From positions 1,178,001 to 1,242,000 of the forward strand of contig NZ_CP034909.1 in the NCBI RefSeq assembly GCF_008932245.1: a stretch of DNA of 64,000 nt, read 5' to 3'. The stretch comes from Sinorhizobium alkalisoli (lineage in GTDB: Bacteria; Pseudomonadota; Alphaproteobacteria; Rhizobiales; Rhizobiaceae). The position numbers and the translations under genes are program-made. This document shows positions 56,210 to 64,000 of this stretch, one piece after another. The notes under the pieces were generated by a model. That model made no database searches and was not told where the DNA came from. It worked only from the letters and a program-made list of their open reading frames with translations. The first letter of the stretch is position 1, and the number at the start of each line of letters is the position of its first letter.

Positions 56210-56347
56210 TCGTGTATCCGGCATTCGTCATTGCGTCGGGCCCGCTGGAATGCACATGGAGGCGGTCGATACCACGCAATCGGGTTTTTCCTTGTTGCCG
56301 CCGTGCGTGCCTTTCGCGCATGCGTGCCGATCTGTTCAGGAGTGATG

Positions 56348-57070
56348 ATGTCGGCCAAGCCAATCTACAAGCGCGTTCTTCTCAAAGCCTCGGGCGAAGC
56401 CTTGATGGGGAGCCAGGGCTTCGGCATCGATGTGACGGTTGCCGATCGGATCGCATCCGACATCGCCGAGGCTCGGGCCATGGGCGTGGAAGTCGGCGTC
56501 GTTGTCGGCGGGGGCAACATCTTCCGTGGCGTGGCGGTCGCCTCCAAAGGCGGCGACCGGGTGACGGGCGATCACATGGGCATGCTGGCGACGGTCATCA
56601 ATGCGCTTGCTCTTGCAACATCGCTGCGCAAACTCGACATCGATACGGTGGTGCTGTCGGCAATCGCGATGCCGGAGATTTGTGAAAGCTTCTCGCAGCG
56701 CGCGACGCTTTATCATCTTTCTCTGGGTCGTGTGGTGATCTTTGCCGGCGGTACCGGCAATCCGTTCTTCACGACCGATTCCGCAGCCGCGCTTCGCGCC
56801 GCGGAAATGGGAGCGGAGGCGATCTTCAAGGGAACGCAGGTGGACGGGATCTATTCCGCCGACCCGAAGAAAGTTCCTTCTGCCACCCGCTTCGATCGGC
56901 TGACCCATAGTGAGGTCCTCGAAAAGGGATTGGCCGTGATGGACGTTGCGGCGGTGGCGCTCGCGCGGGAAAATGCCATTCCGATCGTCGTTTTCTCGAT
57001 CCACGAGAAAGGCGGGTTCGCGGAGATATTGACCGGTGGCGGTCGCGCCACCATCGTGACGGATAACTGA
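56348..57070 (+). CDS. pyrH: Uridylate kinase
   Basis: UMP kinase of 240 residues in the amino-acid kinase fold: [12 protein letters not shown] at the N-terminus, [11 protein letters not shown] and the C-terminal [17 protein letters not shown]. Forms UDP from UMP in pyrimidine synthesis. The ATG at 56348 has CAGGAG upstream (adjacent ATG at 56345 is equally spaced by one codon). frr follows 49 bases later. Confidence 0.96.
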   Translation: MSAKPIYKRVLLKASGEALMGSQGFGIDVTVADRIASDIAEARAMGVEVGVVVGGGNIFRGVAVASKGGDRVTGDHMGMLATVINALALATSLRKLDIDTVVLSAIAMPEICESFSQRATLYHLSLGRVVIFAGGTGNPFFTTDSAAALRAAEMGAEAIFKGTQVDGIYSADPKKVPSATRFDRLTHSEVLEKGLAVMDVAAVALARENAIPIVVFSIHEKGGFAEILTGGGRATIVTDN

Positions 57071-57119
57071 TAATCTGCGGAGGCCCGGTGGGCCGCCTAA
57101 CAGAACGGGAGCTAGTATC

Positions 57120-57680
57120 ATGAGTGAAGGTGTGGATCTGAAGGAACTGAAGCGCCGGATGGACGGGGCGATTGCCGCGTTCAAGCACGACATCGCCTCG
57201 CTTCGTACCGGCCGCGCATCGGCAAACGTTCTCGATCCGGTGACCGTCGAGGCCTACGGATCGCGCATGCCGCTGAACCAGGTCGCCAACGTCACGGTTC
57301 CGGAAGCGCGCATGCTGTCGGTTTCGGTCTGGGACAAATCCATGGTCGGTGCAGTCGAGCGGGCGATCAGGGAGGCAAATCTCGGCCTCAATCCGATCGT
57401 GGACGGGCAGAATCTGCGCATTCCGCTGCCGGAGCTGAATGAGGAGCGTCGCAAGTCGCTCGTCAAGGTCGCACATGACTATGCCGAGAAAAGCAAGGTA
57501 GCGGTGCGCCATGTCCGCCGCGACGGTATGGATGACCTGAAAAAAGCCGAAAAGGATGGCGAGATCGGCCAGGATGAGAGCCGCGCCCAGTCGGAACGCG
57601 TGCAAAAGATGACCGATGAAATGATCTCCGAGATCGACCGCTTGCTCGCGGACAAGGAAAAGGAAATCATGCAGGTCTGA
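57120..57680 (+). CDS. frr: Ribosome recycling factor
   Basis: Two-domain, tRNA-shaped protein of 186 residues that with EF-G splits ribosomes after termination. [21 protein letters not shown] near the start (split as [12 protein letters not shown]), [20 protein letters not shown] in the middle and the coiled-coil C-terminus match the family. Confidence 0.97.
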   Translation: MSEGVDLKELKRRMDGAIAAFKHDIASLRTGRASANVLDPVTVEAYGSRMPLNQVANVTVPEARMLSVSVWDKSMVGAVERAIREANLGLNPIVDGQNLRIPLPELNEERRKSLVKVAHDYAEKSKVAVRHVRRDGMDDLKKAEKDGEIGQDESRAQSERVQKMTDEMISEIDRLLADKEKEIMQV

Positions 57681-57716
57681 CCCGTGGAATTGTGAGTCTC
57701 TATTTTCGGACAGCCC

Positions 57717-58460
57717 ATGCCAGATATCACCTTCACAAACGCGCCGGCTCACGTCGCCATCATCATGGACGGCAACGGTCGCTGGGCGAACGCGCGTGGA
57801 CTGCCCCGCACGATGGGGCACCGCAAGGGGGTCGAGGCGGTCCGCGGCGCGGTGAGGACGGCTGCGGAACTGGGTATCCGTTATCTGACCCTGTTTGCAT
57901 TTTCATCGGAGAACTGGAGCCGGCCCGAGGATGAGGTCAGCGATCTCATGGGCCTGCTCAAGTCTTTCGTGCGAAGAGATCTGGCGGACCTGCACCGCGA
58001 GAACGTCCGCATCCGCGTTATCGGCGACCGCACGAACCTGAGCGGCGACATCCTGCCGCTCTTGCTCGAGGCGGAAGAGACCACGATCGCCAATACGGGG
58101 ATCACGCTGGTGATCGCCTTCAATTACGGGGCGCGGGACGAACTGGCGAGGGCGATGCGCCGGCTGGCCGAAGAGGTGGCCGACGGGCGTCTTACGCCAA
58201 GCGACATCACGGCAGAGCGGATCGCAGAAACGATCGACACGGCAGGCATACCCGACCCCGATCTCATCCTGCGGACGAGTGGAGAGGAGCGCCTGTCAAA
58301 TTTTCTGCTTTGGCAGGGAGCCTACTCCGAATTGCTGTTCATTCCAGAACTGTGGCCGGATTTCACGCGTGAGACTTTCATCGCGGCGATCGAGAAATAT
58401 TCCGGCCGTGAACGCCGCTTTGGCGGGCTGCCGCAACCGACTTTGGCGGTCGGCTCCTGA
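57717..58460 (+). CDS. uppS: Undecaprenyl diphosphate synthase
   Basis: Cis-prenyltransferase of 247 residues that makes the C55 lipid carrier for peptidoglycan and polysaccharides. Catalytic Asp in [27 protein letters not shown], and the C-terminal [20 protein letters not shown]. It overlaps cdsA by one base (TGATG), so the two are coupled. Confidence 0.97.
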   Translation: MPDITFTNAPAHVAIIMDGNGRWANARGLPRTMGHRKGVEAVRGAVRTAAELGIRYLTLFAFSSENWSRPEDEVSDLMGLLKSFVRRDLADLHRENVRIRVIGDRTNLSGDILPLLLEAEETTIANTGITLVIAFNYGARDELARAMRRLAEEVADGRLTPSDITAERIAETIDTAGIPDPDLILRTSGEERLSNFLLWQGAYSELLFIPELWPDFTRETFIAAIEKYSGRERRFGGLPQPTLAVGS

Positions 58461-59293
58461 TGCCGAGCGAACTGAAGCTTCGAATCGCCTCCGCGGTCGT
58501 GCTCGCCGCCGTCGCTCTGGGCGCCACCTGGGCCGGAGGCTTCGCATTCCAGCTTCTGGCCGTCGCGATCGGCCTTTTGGTCTATTACGAGTGGTCGACG
58601 ATCACGAGGCTCGTCGATCGGGATTTCCGGGGCAACGCCTTCGGCTGGCTCACGCAGGCGGTCGTCGCTGTTCTGGTGCTTTTCGACCACATGCCGTTGA
58701 CCCTGCCTGTGCTTGCGGGCTCGATCGCGGTTGCGGCGCTATGGGTGTCTTTCAGGAAGGCGAGTTGGTGGCTGCCTGGCGGTATCGCCTATGCCGGCCT
58801 GGCAAGCATTTCTCTGGCGGCCATTCGCGGGGTGGATTATCTCGGCCTCATCGCGATGCTTTTCGTCTTCGCCGTCGTTTGGGGGACCGATATTTTCGCG
58901 TATTTTGTCGGTCGGGCGATCGGGGGTCCGAAGCTGGCCCCGGCGATTTCGCCCGGCAAGACCTGGTCGGGGGCCATCGGCGGTACGATCTGCGGCGTTC
59001 TTTCGGGCGTCGCCATCTTCATGGCGCATTTTTCGCTGCAGGACCTTCGTATCGTGGCCATCGCCCTCACGCTTTCGATCGCCAGCCAGATCGGCGACTT
59101 GTTCGAATCCTTCATAAAGCGACGCTTCGGCGTGAAGGACTCGAGTCGCCTGATACCGGGGCATGGCGGCGTCATGGATCGGGTCGATGGACTGATTTTC
59201 GCCTGCGGTGCGGCATTGCTTCTTGTGTTGGGCCAGCTTCTGTTGAGTGGCGGCCGGGAATCCGCCTTCGGTTCCGTGCTGCTGGGCCTTTAG
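58460..59293 (+). CDS. cdsA: Phosphatidate cytidylyltransferase
   Basis: Multi-pass membrane enzyme of 277 residues making CDP-diacylglycerol. The C-terminal CTP transferase signature KRRFGVKDSSRLIPGHGG followed by MDRVDGL is intact; about seven hydrophobic segments precede it. The ATG shares a base with the uppS stop. rseP follows after 179 bases. Confidence 0.96.
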   Translation: MPSELKLRIASAVVLAAVALGATWAGGFAFQLLAVAIGLLVYYEWSTITRLVDRDFRGNAFGWLTQAVVAVLVLFDHMPLTLPVLAGSIAVAALWVSFRKASWWLPGGIAYAGLASISLAAIRGVDYLGLIAMLFVFAVVWGTDIFAYFVGRAIGGPKLAPAISPGKTWSGAIGGTICGVLSGVAIFMAHFSLQDLRIVAIALTLSIASQIGDLFESFIKRRFGVKDSSRLIPGHGGVMDRVDGLIFACGAALLLVLGQLLLSGGRESAFGSVLLGL

Positions 59294-59472
59294 GCTGGTT
59301 GCGACGGTGGGCGGCGTTCAGAACCGGAGGTGCAGGGGAGCCTCACAGTTTCGTCATTGTCCCGTCGGCGCTTGCATGGGTTCTTAAAGCCAAAGAGAAA
59401 AAAGAGTAGGATCGTGCCGCATCACGAATTCTGGTAGCGGCCACCGCCACAGCGGATGCGTTAGGAACTGAA

Positions 59473-60597
59473 ATGAGCCTTCTGCTTGACAATCTCCAAT
59501 ACACTATCCCCACTTTCCTGTTCCTCCTGACCCTGCTGGTCTTCGTCCATGAGATGGGGCACTACCTGGTCGGCCGCTGGTCCGGCATCCGCATTGTGGC
59601 CTTTTCCGTGGGCTTTGGGCCGGAACTTTTTGGCTGGACGGACCGCCACGGCACCAGGTGGAAGTTCTGCATCATCCCGCTTGGCGGTTACGTCAAGTTT
59701 TTTGGCGACCAGGACGCGGCGAGTTCGCCCGATTACGAACGGCTGGAGAGACTGGCCCCGGGCGAGCGGGGCAGGACGTTCCTTGGCGCAAAGCTGTGGA
59801 AGCGTGCGGCAACCGTTGCCGCCGGACCGATCGCCAATTTCCTGCTGGCAATTGCGATCTTTGCCGTTCTCTTCTCCATTTACGGCCGCGCTGTCGCCGA
59901 TCCGGTGGTCGCTTTCGTCGCGCCCGACAGTGCAGCGGAAGCGGCCGGCGTCCAGCCGGGGGACCGGCTGATTTCCATCGACGGAACGCCGGTATCGACC
60001 TTCGATGATGTGCGCCGCTATGTCGCCGTCCGCCCGGAACTGCCGATAAATGTCCGAATCGAGCGCGAGGGCGCCACGATCGATTTGCGCATGGTACCGC
60101 AGCGCACGGAAACCGTCGATCCGCTTGGCAATAAGGTCGAAGAGGGAAAGATCGGCATCGGAACGAACCAGGAGGCGGGCAACTTCCGGATCGAGACCTA
60201 CGGCCCCCTTGAGGCTGTCGGCCAGGGCGCCTTGCAAAGCTGGCGGATCGTAACCGGCACGTTCGACTATCTGGCGAATATGATCGTTGGCCGGATGAAC
60301 GCCGATCAATTGGGAGGGCCGATTCGCATAGCGCAGATGTCGGGGCAAATGGCGAAGCTCGGCATCGCCGAAGTGTTGAACTTTGCCGCGGTGCTTTCGG
60401 TTTCCATAGGGTTGCTTAACCTGATGCCCGTGCCCGTGCTGGATGGCGGACATCTCGTATTCTACGCGGTCGAGGCTTTGCGTGGAAGGCCGGTTGGCCC
60501 GGCCGCACAGGAACTCGCATTTCGCATCGGCTTTGCAATGGTCCTGATGCTGACGTTCTTCGCGGCCTGGAACGATATCAACTGGCTCTTCGGCTAG
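59473..60597 (+). CDS. rseP: RseP-type site-2 membrane metalloprotease
   Basis: Intramembrane zinc protease of 374 residues: zinc motif HEMGH (His26, Glu27, His30) in the first transmembrane segment, a PDZ domain at about 130-200 (APDSAAEAAGVQPGDRL), and the second metal motif NLMPVPVLDGGHL in the third segment. Cleaves membrane-bound anti-sigma factors or leader peptides. Between cdsA and bamA in the conserved order. The TAG stop codon is the first trinucleotide of a dispersed intergenic repeat. Confidence 0.96.
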   Translation: MSLLLDNLQYTIPTFLFLLTLLVFVHEMGHYLVGRWSGIRIVAFSVGFGPELFGWTDRHGTRWKFCIIPLGGYVKFFGDQDAASSPDYERLERLAPGERGRTFLGAKLWKRAATVAAGPIANFLLAIAIFAVLFSIYGRAVADPVVAFVAPDSAAEAAGVQPGDRLISIDGTPVSTFDDVRRYVAVRPELPINVRIEREGATIDLRMVPQRTETVDPLGNKVEEGKIGIGTNQEAGNFRIETYGPLEAVGQGALQSWRIVTGTFDYLANMIVGRMNADQLGGPIRIAQMSGQMAKLGIAEVLNFAAVLSVSIGLLNLMPVPVLDGGHLVFYAVEALRGRPVGPAAQELAFRIGFAMVLMLTFFAAWNDINWLFG

Positions 60598-60667
60598 AGC
60601 ATTTTGCAGTCAGGCGGAATCGTCTGACGTCGCACAAATGCGGCGGAAACGAACAGATGGAGCGGTA
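60595..60667 (+). repeat. Rhizobial dispersed repeat abutting the rseP stop
   Basis: A 73-base element starting TAGAGCATTTTGCAG and ending ACAGATGGAGCGG. Inside are GTCAG/CTGAC and CGCA/TGCG inverted segments. I recall near-identical elements (GAGCATTTTGCAGTCAG...CAGATAGAGCG) as common intergenic repeats in Sinorhizobium genomes. Its first three bases form the rseP stop codon. Copy number not checked. Confidence 0.6.
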
Positions 60668-61021
60668 GGGCGAACGTATCCCGCCCTGGCGCATCGGCCC
60701 GTGATCGGAACCTGCGGCAAAACGAAGCCAAACGGCGAGACAGTCGCGGGGGCAATCCGCGAGTGTCTCCAGAACGAACGTGCCGGGGACCGAGGGGGAA
60801 TTCCTGGGAATTGTCCGATCGACCGGTTCCGGTCACTTGCTTCGCAACCATTTGTTTACGATAACGCGACGCCGTAGTGGCTGTTAAGCCACGGTTCGAA
60901 TTGAAGTAAACAGAAATTAACGAGCCGACTTGCTTGTATGGGAAAAGCCGGTAAAACGGCAACCGTGACCGGAGTCGGTACGGAACTGCCGCGGTACGTT
61001 GAAAAAAGGTTAGAATTGACA
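60668..61021 (+). promoter_or_regulatory. bamA promoter region (rest of a 424-base gap)
   Basis: After the repeat come a GGGCG/CGCCC hairpin (60667-60687), a GC-rich block, and an AT-rich part from about 60840 with hairpin GTGGCT-GTTA-AGCCAC (60877-60892). The AT-rich part is a plausible bamA promoter and leader. AAAAAAGG lies before the ATG. No open frame in this gap looks like a real gene. Confidence 0.4.
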
Positions 61022-63355
61022 ATGAAAGCTGGTTCAAGGTTTTTGAGCGCGGTCTCGGCGTTTGCGCTGTCTGCGAGCATGGTTGCGACAGGAACCGGTG
61101 TCGGGTTGATTGCTGGTGCGTCGGTGGCTCATGCCGCAGTGATCAACCGTGTTGAGGTGCGTGGCGCGACGCGTGTGAGCCCCGAAACCGTTCGGGCGAA
61201 CATCACGATCGTTCCCGGCAGGGACTTCAGCAATGCCGACATCGATGCTTCCGTTAAGCGCCTTTATGCGACCGGCTATTTCTCGGATGTCAGCATCAGC
61301 GTTTCCGGCGGTACGCTGGTCGTCAACGTCAGCGAAAATCAACTGGTGAATCAGGTCGTCTTCAACGGCAACCGCAAGATCAAGGACGACAAGCTGCAAG
61401 CGGTCGTGCGCACGCAGCCCCTTGGGCCCTACAGCGAAGCGACTGTCGAGAACGATATTCAAGCGATCAGGGATGCCTATGCCGCGATCGGTCGTAGCGA
61501 CGTCACTGTGACGACGCAGGTCGTTCCGATCGCCGAGGGGCGCGTAAACCTCGCATTCGTCATCAACGAGGGCGAGCGCACCAAGATCACCCAGATCAAT
61601 TTCGTCGGCAACGAAGTCTATAGCGACGGTCGCCTCCAGTCGGTGATCGCGACGAAGGAATCCGGCATCTTCTCGTTCTTGACGCGCAAGGACGTCTATA
61701 ATCCGGACAAGCTGCGAGCCGATGAGGAGCTGCTGCGCCAGTTTTACTACAATCGAGGCTATGCCGACTTCCGTGTGATCTCGTCCGACGCGGCGCTCAA
61801 CGAGGCGACCAACGAATATACGGTGACGATCACGGTCGAGGAGGGGCCGCGTTACGCCTTCGGCCCGATCAATGTCGAATCGACCGTCGAAGGTATCGAT
61901 GCCGAGGAGTTGAGGGGGCTGGTTCAGAGCCGCGAGGGTTCGGTCTATAAGGCCAAGGACATCCAGGACACGATGAGCGCAATCTCGAAGCGCGTTGCTT
62001 CGGCCGGCTATCCGTTTGCGCGTGTCACGCCGCGCGGCAACCGTAACCTCGCCAACAACACCATTGCCGTCGATTACCTCGTCGATCAGGGCGAGCGCGC
62101 CTATGTCGAGCGCATCGAGATTCGCGGCAACACCCGTACGCGCGACTACGTCATCCGTCGCGAGTTCGACGTGGGCGAGGGGGACGCCTTCAACCAGGAA
62201 ATGATCGCACGCGCCAAGCGCCGGCTGGAGGCCTTGGGCTACTTCTCGTCGGTGAATATCTCGACCGCGCCGGGCAGTGCCGCCGATCGCGTGATCGTCA
62301 TTGTCGACGTTCAGGATCAGGCCACGGGCTCGTTCGGCATCGGTGCCGGCTATTCCGCCGGCAGCGGCGGCGGCTTCCTTGTGGAAGCCTCGATCGAAGA
62401 AAAGAACTTCCTTGGCCGCGGGCAATATATTCGTCTGGCCGCCGGCAGGGGCGAAGACAGCAAGACCTACAATGTCTCCTTCACGGAGCCCTATTTCCTG
62501 GGCTATCGCCTGGCGGCCGGTTTCGACGTGTTCAAGAATGAACACGATTTCGACGACGATCACTACAGCTATAACGATCAGGGCTTCAGTCTGCGGGTAA
62601 CGGCGCCGATCACGGAAAGCTTGTCGACGACGCTGCGTTACAACTATACCGAGCTTAAGTATTTCGGTGACGAGGACGAGTTGTCCTCGCCCTATGATCG
62701 GGTCATCGACGGCAGCCCGTGGACCCGTTCGTCGATATCCCACTCCTTCACCTACAACACGCTCGATGATGCCCAACTGCCGCGCGAGGGCGTCCTTGCA
62801 TCGGTCACGCAGGAGTTCGCCGGTCTCGGCGGTACCTCCGATTTCTACAAGATCTCGGGTAAGGCCAGGTGGTACTACACCTTGAACGACGAGGCGGATA
62901 TCATCGGCTCGCTCGCCGGTAGTGCGGGTCACCTGGTGAAGACCTCCGGATCCATGGAGGTTTTCGATCAGTTCCAGTTGGGCAGCAACGACATCCGCGG
63001 CTTCGAGCGCAACGGCATCGGTCCTCGCGTCAACAACGGTGACGCCCTCGGCGGCACGACCTATTTCACCGCCTCGGCGGAAGCGTCGTTCCCGCTGCCG
63101 GGAATTCCGCGTGACAGCGGCTTCCGCGGTGCGTTCTTCGTCGATGCTGGTACGCTTTATGGCAATGATGTCGAACTCACCGGGGCCGGCGAGTTTGCCC
63201 GCGGCACCGACGCGTCGCTGCGCGCATCCGTCGGCGTCAGCCTGATCTGGGCATCGCCCTTCGGTCCGTTGCGTGTCGACTACGCCGTGCCGGTCGCAAA
63301 GGAAGATTTCGATAAGGTCCAGAACTTCAAGTTCGGTATCAACTCTTCCTTCTGA
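61022..63355 (+). CDS. bamA: Outer membrane protein assembly factor BamA
   Basis: Omp85 protein of 777 residues: signal peptide with cleavage after AHA at about 38, five POTRA domains at about 40-420 (first INRVEVRGATRVSPETV), and a 16-stranded beta barrel ending in the C-terminal KFGINSSF whose final Phe is the outer-membrane sorting signal. Inserts and folds outer membrane proteins. The start at 61022 yields a good signal peptide; an in-frame ATG at 60938 would place 28 residues ahead of it. Confidence 0.97.
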   Translation: MKAGSRFLSAVSAFALSASMVATGTGVGLIAGASVAHAAVINRVEVRGATRVSPETVRANITIVPGRDFSNADIDASVKRLYATGYFSDVSISVSGGTLVVNVSENQLVNQVVFNGNRKIKDDKLQAVVRTQPLGPYSEATVENDIQAIRDAYAAIGRSDVTVTTQVVPIAEGRVNLAFVINEGERTKITQINFVGNEVYSDGRLQSVIATKESGIFSFLTRKDVYNPDKLRADEELLRQFYYNRGYADFRVISSDAALNEATNEYTVTITVEEGPRYAFGPINVESTVEGIDAEELRGLVQSREGSVYKAKDIQDTMSAISKRVASAGYPFARVTPRGNRNLANNTIAVDYLVDQGERAYVERIEIRGNTRTRDYVIRREFDVGEGDAFNQEMIARAKRRLEALGYFSSVNISTAPGSAADRVIVIVDVQDQATGSFGIGAGYSAGSGGGFLVEASIEEKNFLGRGQYIRLAAGRGEDSKTYNVSFTEPYFLGYRLAAGFDVFKNEHDFDDDHYSYNDQGFSLRVTAPITESLSTTLRYNYTELKYFGDEDELSSPYDRVIDGSPWTRSSISHSFTYNTLDDAQLPREGVLASVTQEFAGLGGTSDFYKISGKARWYYTLNDEADIIGSLAGSAGHLVKTSGSMEVFDQFQLGSNDIRGFERNGIGPRVNNGDALGGTTYFTASAEASFPLPGIPRDSGFRGAFFVDAGTLYGNDVELTGAGEFARGTDASLRASVGVSLIWASPFGPLRVDYAVPVAKEDFDKVQNFKFGINSSF

Positions 63356-63412
63356 TAAGCGCAGTCCAGAACTGCCAGATAAACGTTCTGGAGTGGCTAG
63401 GGTCAGGACCCC

Positions 63413-64000
63413 ATGGAACAGAATTGGTTCTTTCAGCCCCATGAAGGGATTCGCCTGGGCGACTTGGCGAATCAGATAGGGGCGGAGCTCTCGGATGCGG
63501 CCGTCGCCGATCAAGCCGTTCATGCGGTGGCACCTGTCTATCGGGCCAAGCCGGGTGACATCTGTTACATGCTTTCGCGCAAGAGTCGCGATGAACTGGA
63601 GAGCTGCCACGCTTCTGCGATCATCTGCGACAAGACGATCGCTTCGCTTGTTCCCGGCCATATTCCCGTATTGCTGACGCCAAAACCGCACACGGCGTTC
63701 GCGCTTGCCGGCACGTTGCTGCACGGGGAGGCGATGCGTCCTTCGTTCAATACGAGCGAACGCGGCATAGCACCGGGGGCTTTCATCGATCCGACGGCTC
63801 GGCTGGAGCCGGGTGTTGAAGTGGAGCCTTCGGCGGTGGTCGGAGCCGGGGCGGAAGTCGGCAGCGGTACGCGGATTGGGGCCGGTGCTCTCATTGGACC
63901 GAACGTCCGCATTGGTCGCGATTGCACGATTTCCGCTGGCGCAAGCATCCTTTGCGCTCTAGTGGGCAACAACGTCATCATCCATCCCGGTGCGCGGATC
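63413..64000 (+). CDS. lpxD: UDP-3-O-acylglucosamine N-acyltransferase (LpxD), 3' end outside the window
   Basis: First 196 codons of LpxD, which adds the N-linked acyl chain in lipid A synthesis. The N-terminal uridine-binding domain (GDICYMLSRKSRDELESC) and the start of the left-handed beta-helix with hexapeptide repeats (AVVGAGAEVGSGTRIGAG, IGPNVRIG) from about residue 120 are present. The full protein is usually near 350 residues. TCAGGA precedes the ATG. Order bamA-lpxD is the normal one. Confidence 0.96.
   Translation, partial: MEQNWFFQPHEGIRLGDLANQIGAELSDAAVADQAVHAVAPVYRAKPGDICYMLSRKSRDELESCHASAIICDKTIASLVPGHIPVLLTPKPHTAFALAGTLLHGEAMRPSFNTSERGIAPGAFIDPTARLEPGVEVEPSAVVGAGAEVGSGTRIGAGALIGPNVRIGRDCTISAGASILCALVGNNVIIHPGARI

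Noticed and set aside
61034..63724. A very long open frame (896 codons) on the minus strand opposite bamA, with similar long antisense frames opposite trkA (24631-26952) and ntrY.
   Set aside because: In GC-rich genomes the antisense of a real gene often lacks stops. These frames have no recognisable domains, and their codon pattern mirrors the sense gene, which is clearly BamA, TrkA or NtrY.

Overview
The window reads as chromosomal DNA of an alphaproteobacterium in the Rhizobiaceae, most likely Sinorhizobium (Ensifer). The evidence is the high GC content, the gene orders pdhA-pdhB-pdhC, dusB(nifR3)-ntrB-ntrC-ntrY-ntrX-trkA, hfq-hflX and aapJ-aapQ-aapM-aapP, the fused ispDF gene, a PdhB with its own lipoyl domain, and intergenic palindromic repeats of the rhizobial kind. 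The assignment rests on recognised gene families and order, not on a database search. I see no tRNA, rRNA, IS element, prophage or CRISPR array. Nearly all of it is core genome, and I did not find a clearly new defence or mobile system.

Layout. 1-11.8 kb: a VOC protein and kdsA, eno, an FtsB-like protein, then the pyruvate dehydrogenase cluster (pdhA, pdhB, pdhC), an SGNH esterase, a GNAT enzyme, lpdA, a small membrane protein and lipA. This puts the PDH complex beside its E3 subunit and the enzyme that makes its lipoyl cofactor. 11.9-16.9 kb: a methyltransferase, a SorAB-type periplasmic sulfite dehydrogenase, a COQ10/RatA-like protein, a CinA C-terminal amidase and ispDF. 17-27 kb: the nitrogen-signalling block dusB-ntrBC and ntrYX, then trkA and a D-amino acid aminotransferase. 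27-30 kb: hfq, hflX, mazG and a deaminase.

30.3-35.3 kb is an assimilatory sulfite reduction set (cysG, DUF2849, a ferredoxin-type sulfite/nitrite reductase, DUF934, fpr). 35.5-39.8 kb, minus strand, is the general amino-acid ABC transporter aapJQMP, followed by metC facing away from it. 41.3-45.8 kb: an intergenic repeat, a flavin monooxygenase, a zinc-finger protein, an alpha/beta hydrolase, cysE, a DUF3126 protein and a phasin with a striking palindromic promoter. 46-54 kb: clpS-clpA, an AzlCD exporter pair, a minus-strand run (RidA, glycerophosphodiesterase, DUF482, HIT) and an EipB-like periplasmic protein.

54.2 kb to the end is the classic rpsB-tsf-pyrH-frr-uppS-cdsA-rseP-bamA-lpxD cluster of translation and envelope genes; lpxD runs off the window.

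The main themes are central carbon metabolism (eno, PDH), nitrogen sensing plus amino-acid uptake (Ntr, Aap), sulfur metabolism in both directions (SorAB oxidation, CysG/CysI reduction, CysE, MetC) and envelope biogenesis. The points most worth a second look are the phasin operator-promoter, the DUF2849/DUF934 proteins tied to sulfite reductase, an NtrX without the GAFTGA loop, the uncertain start of hflX, and a dispersed repeat whose edge forms the rseP stop codon.
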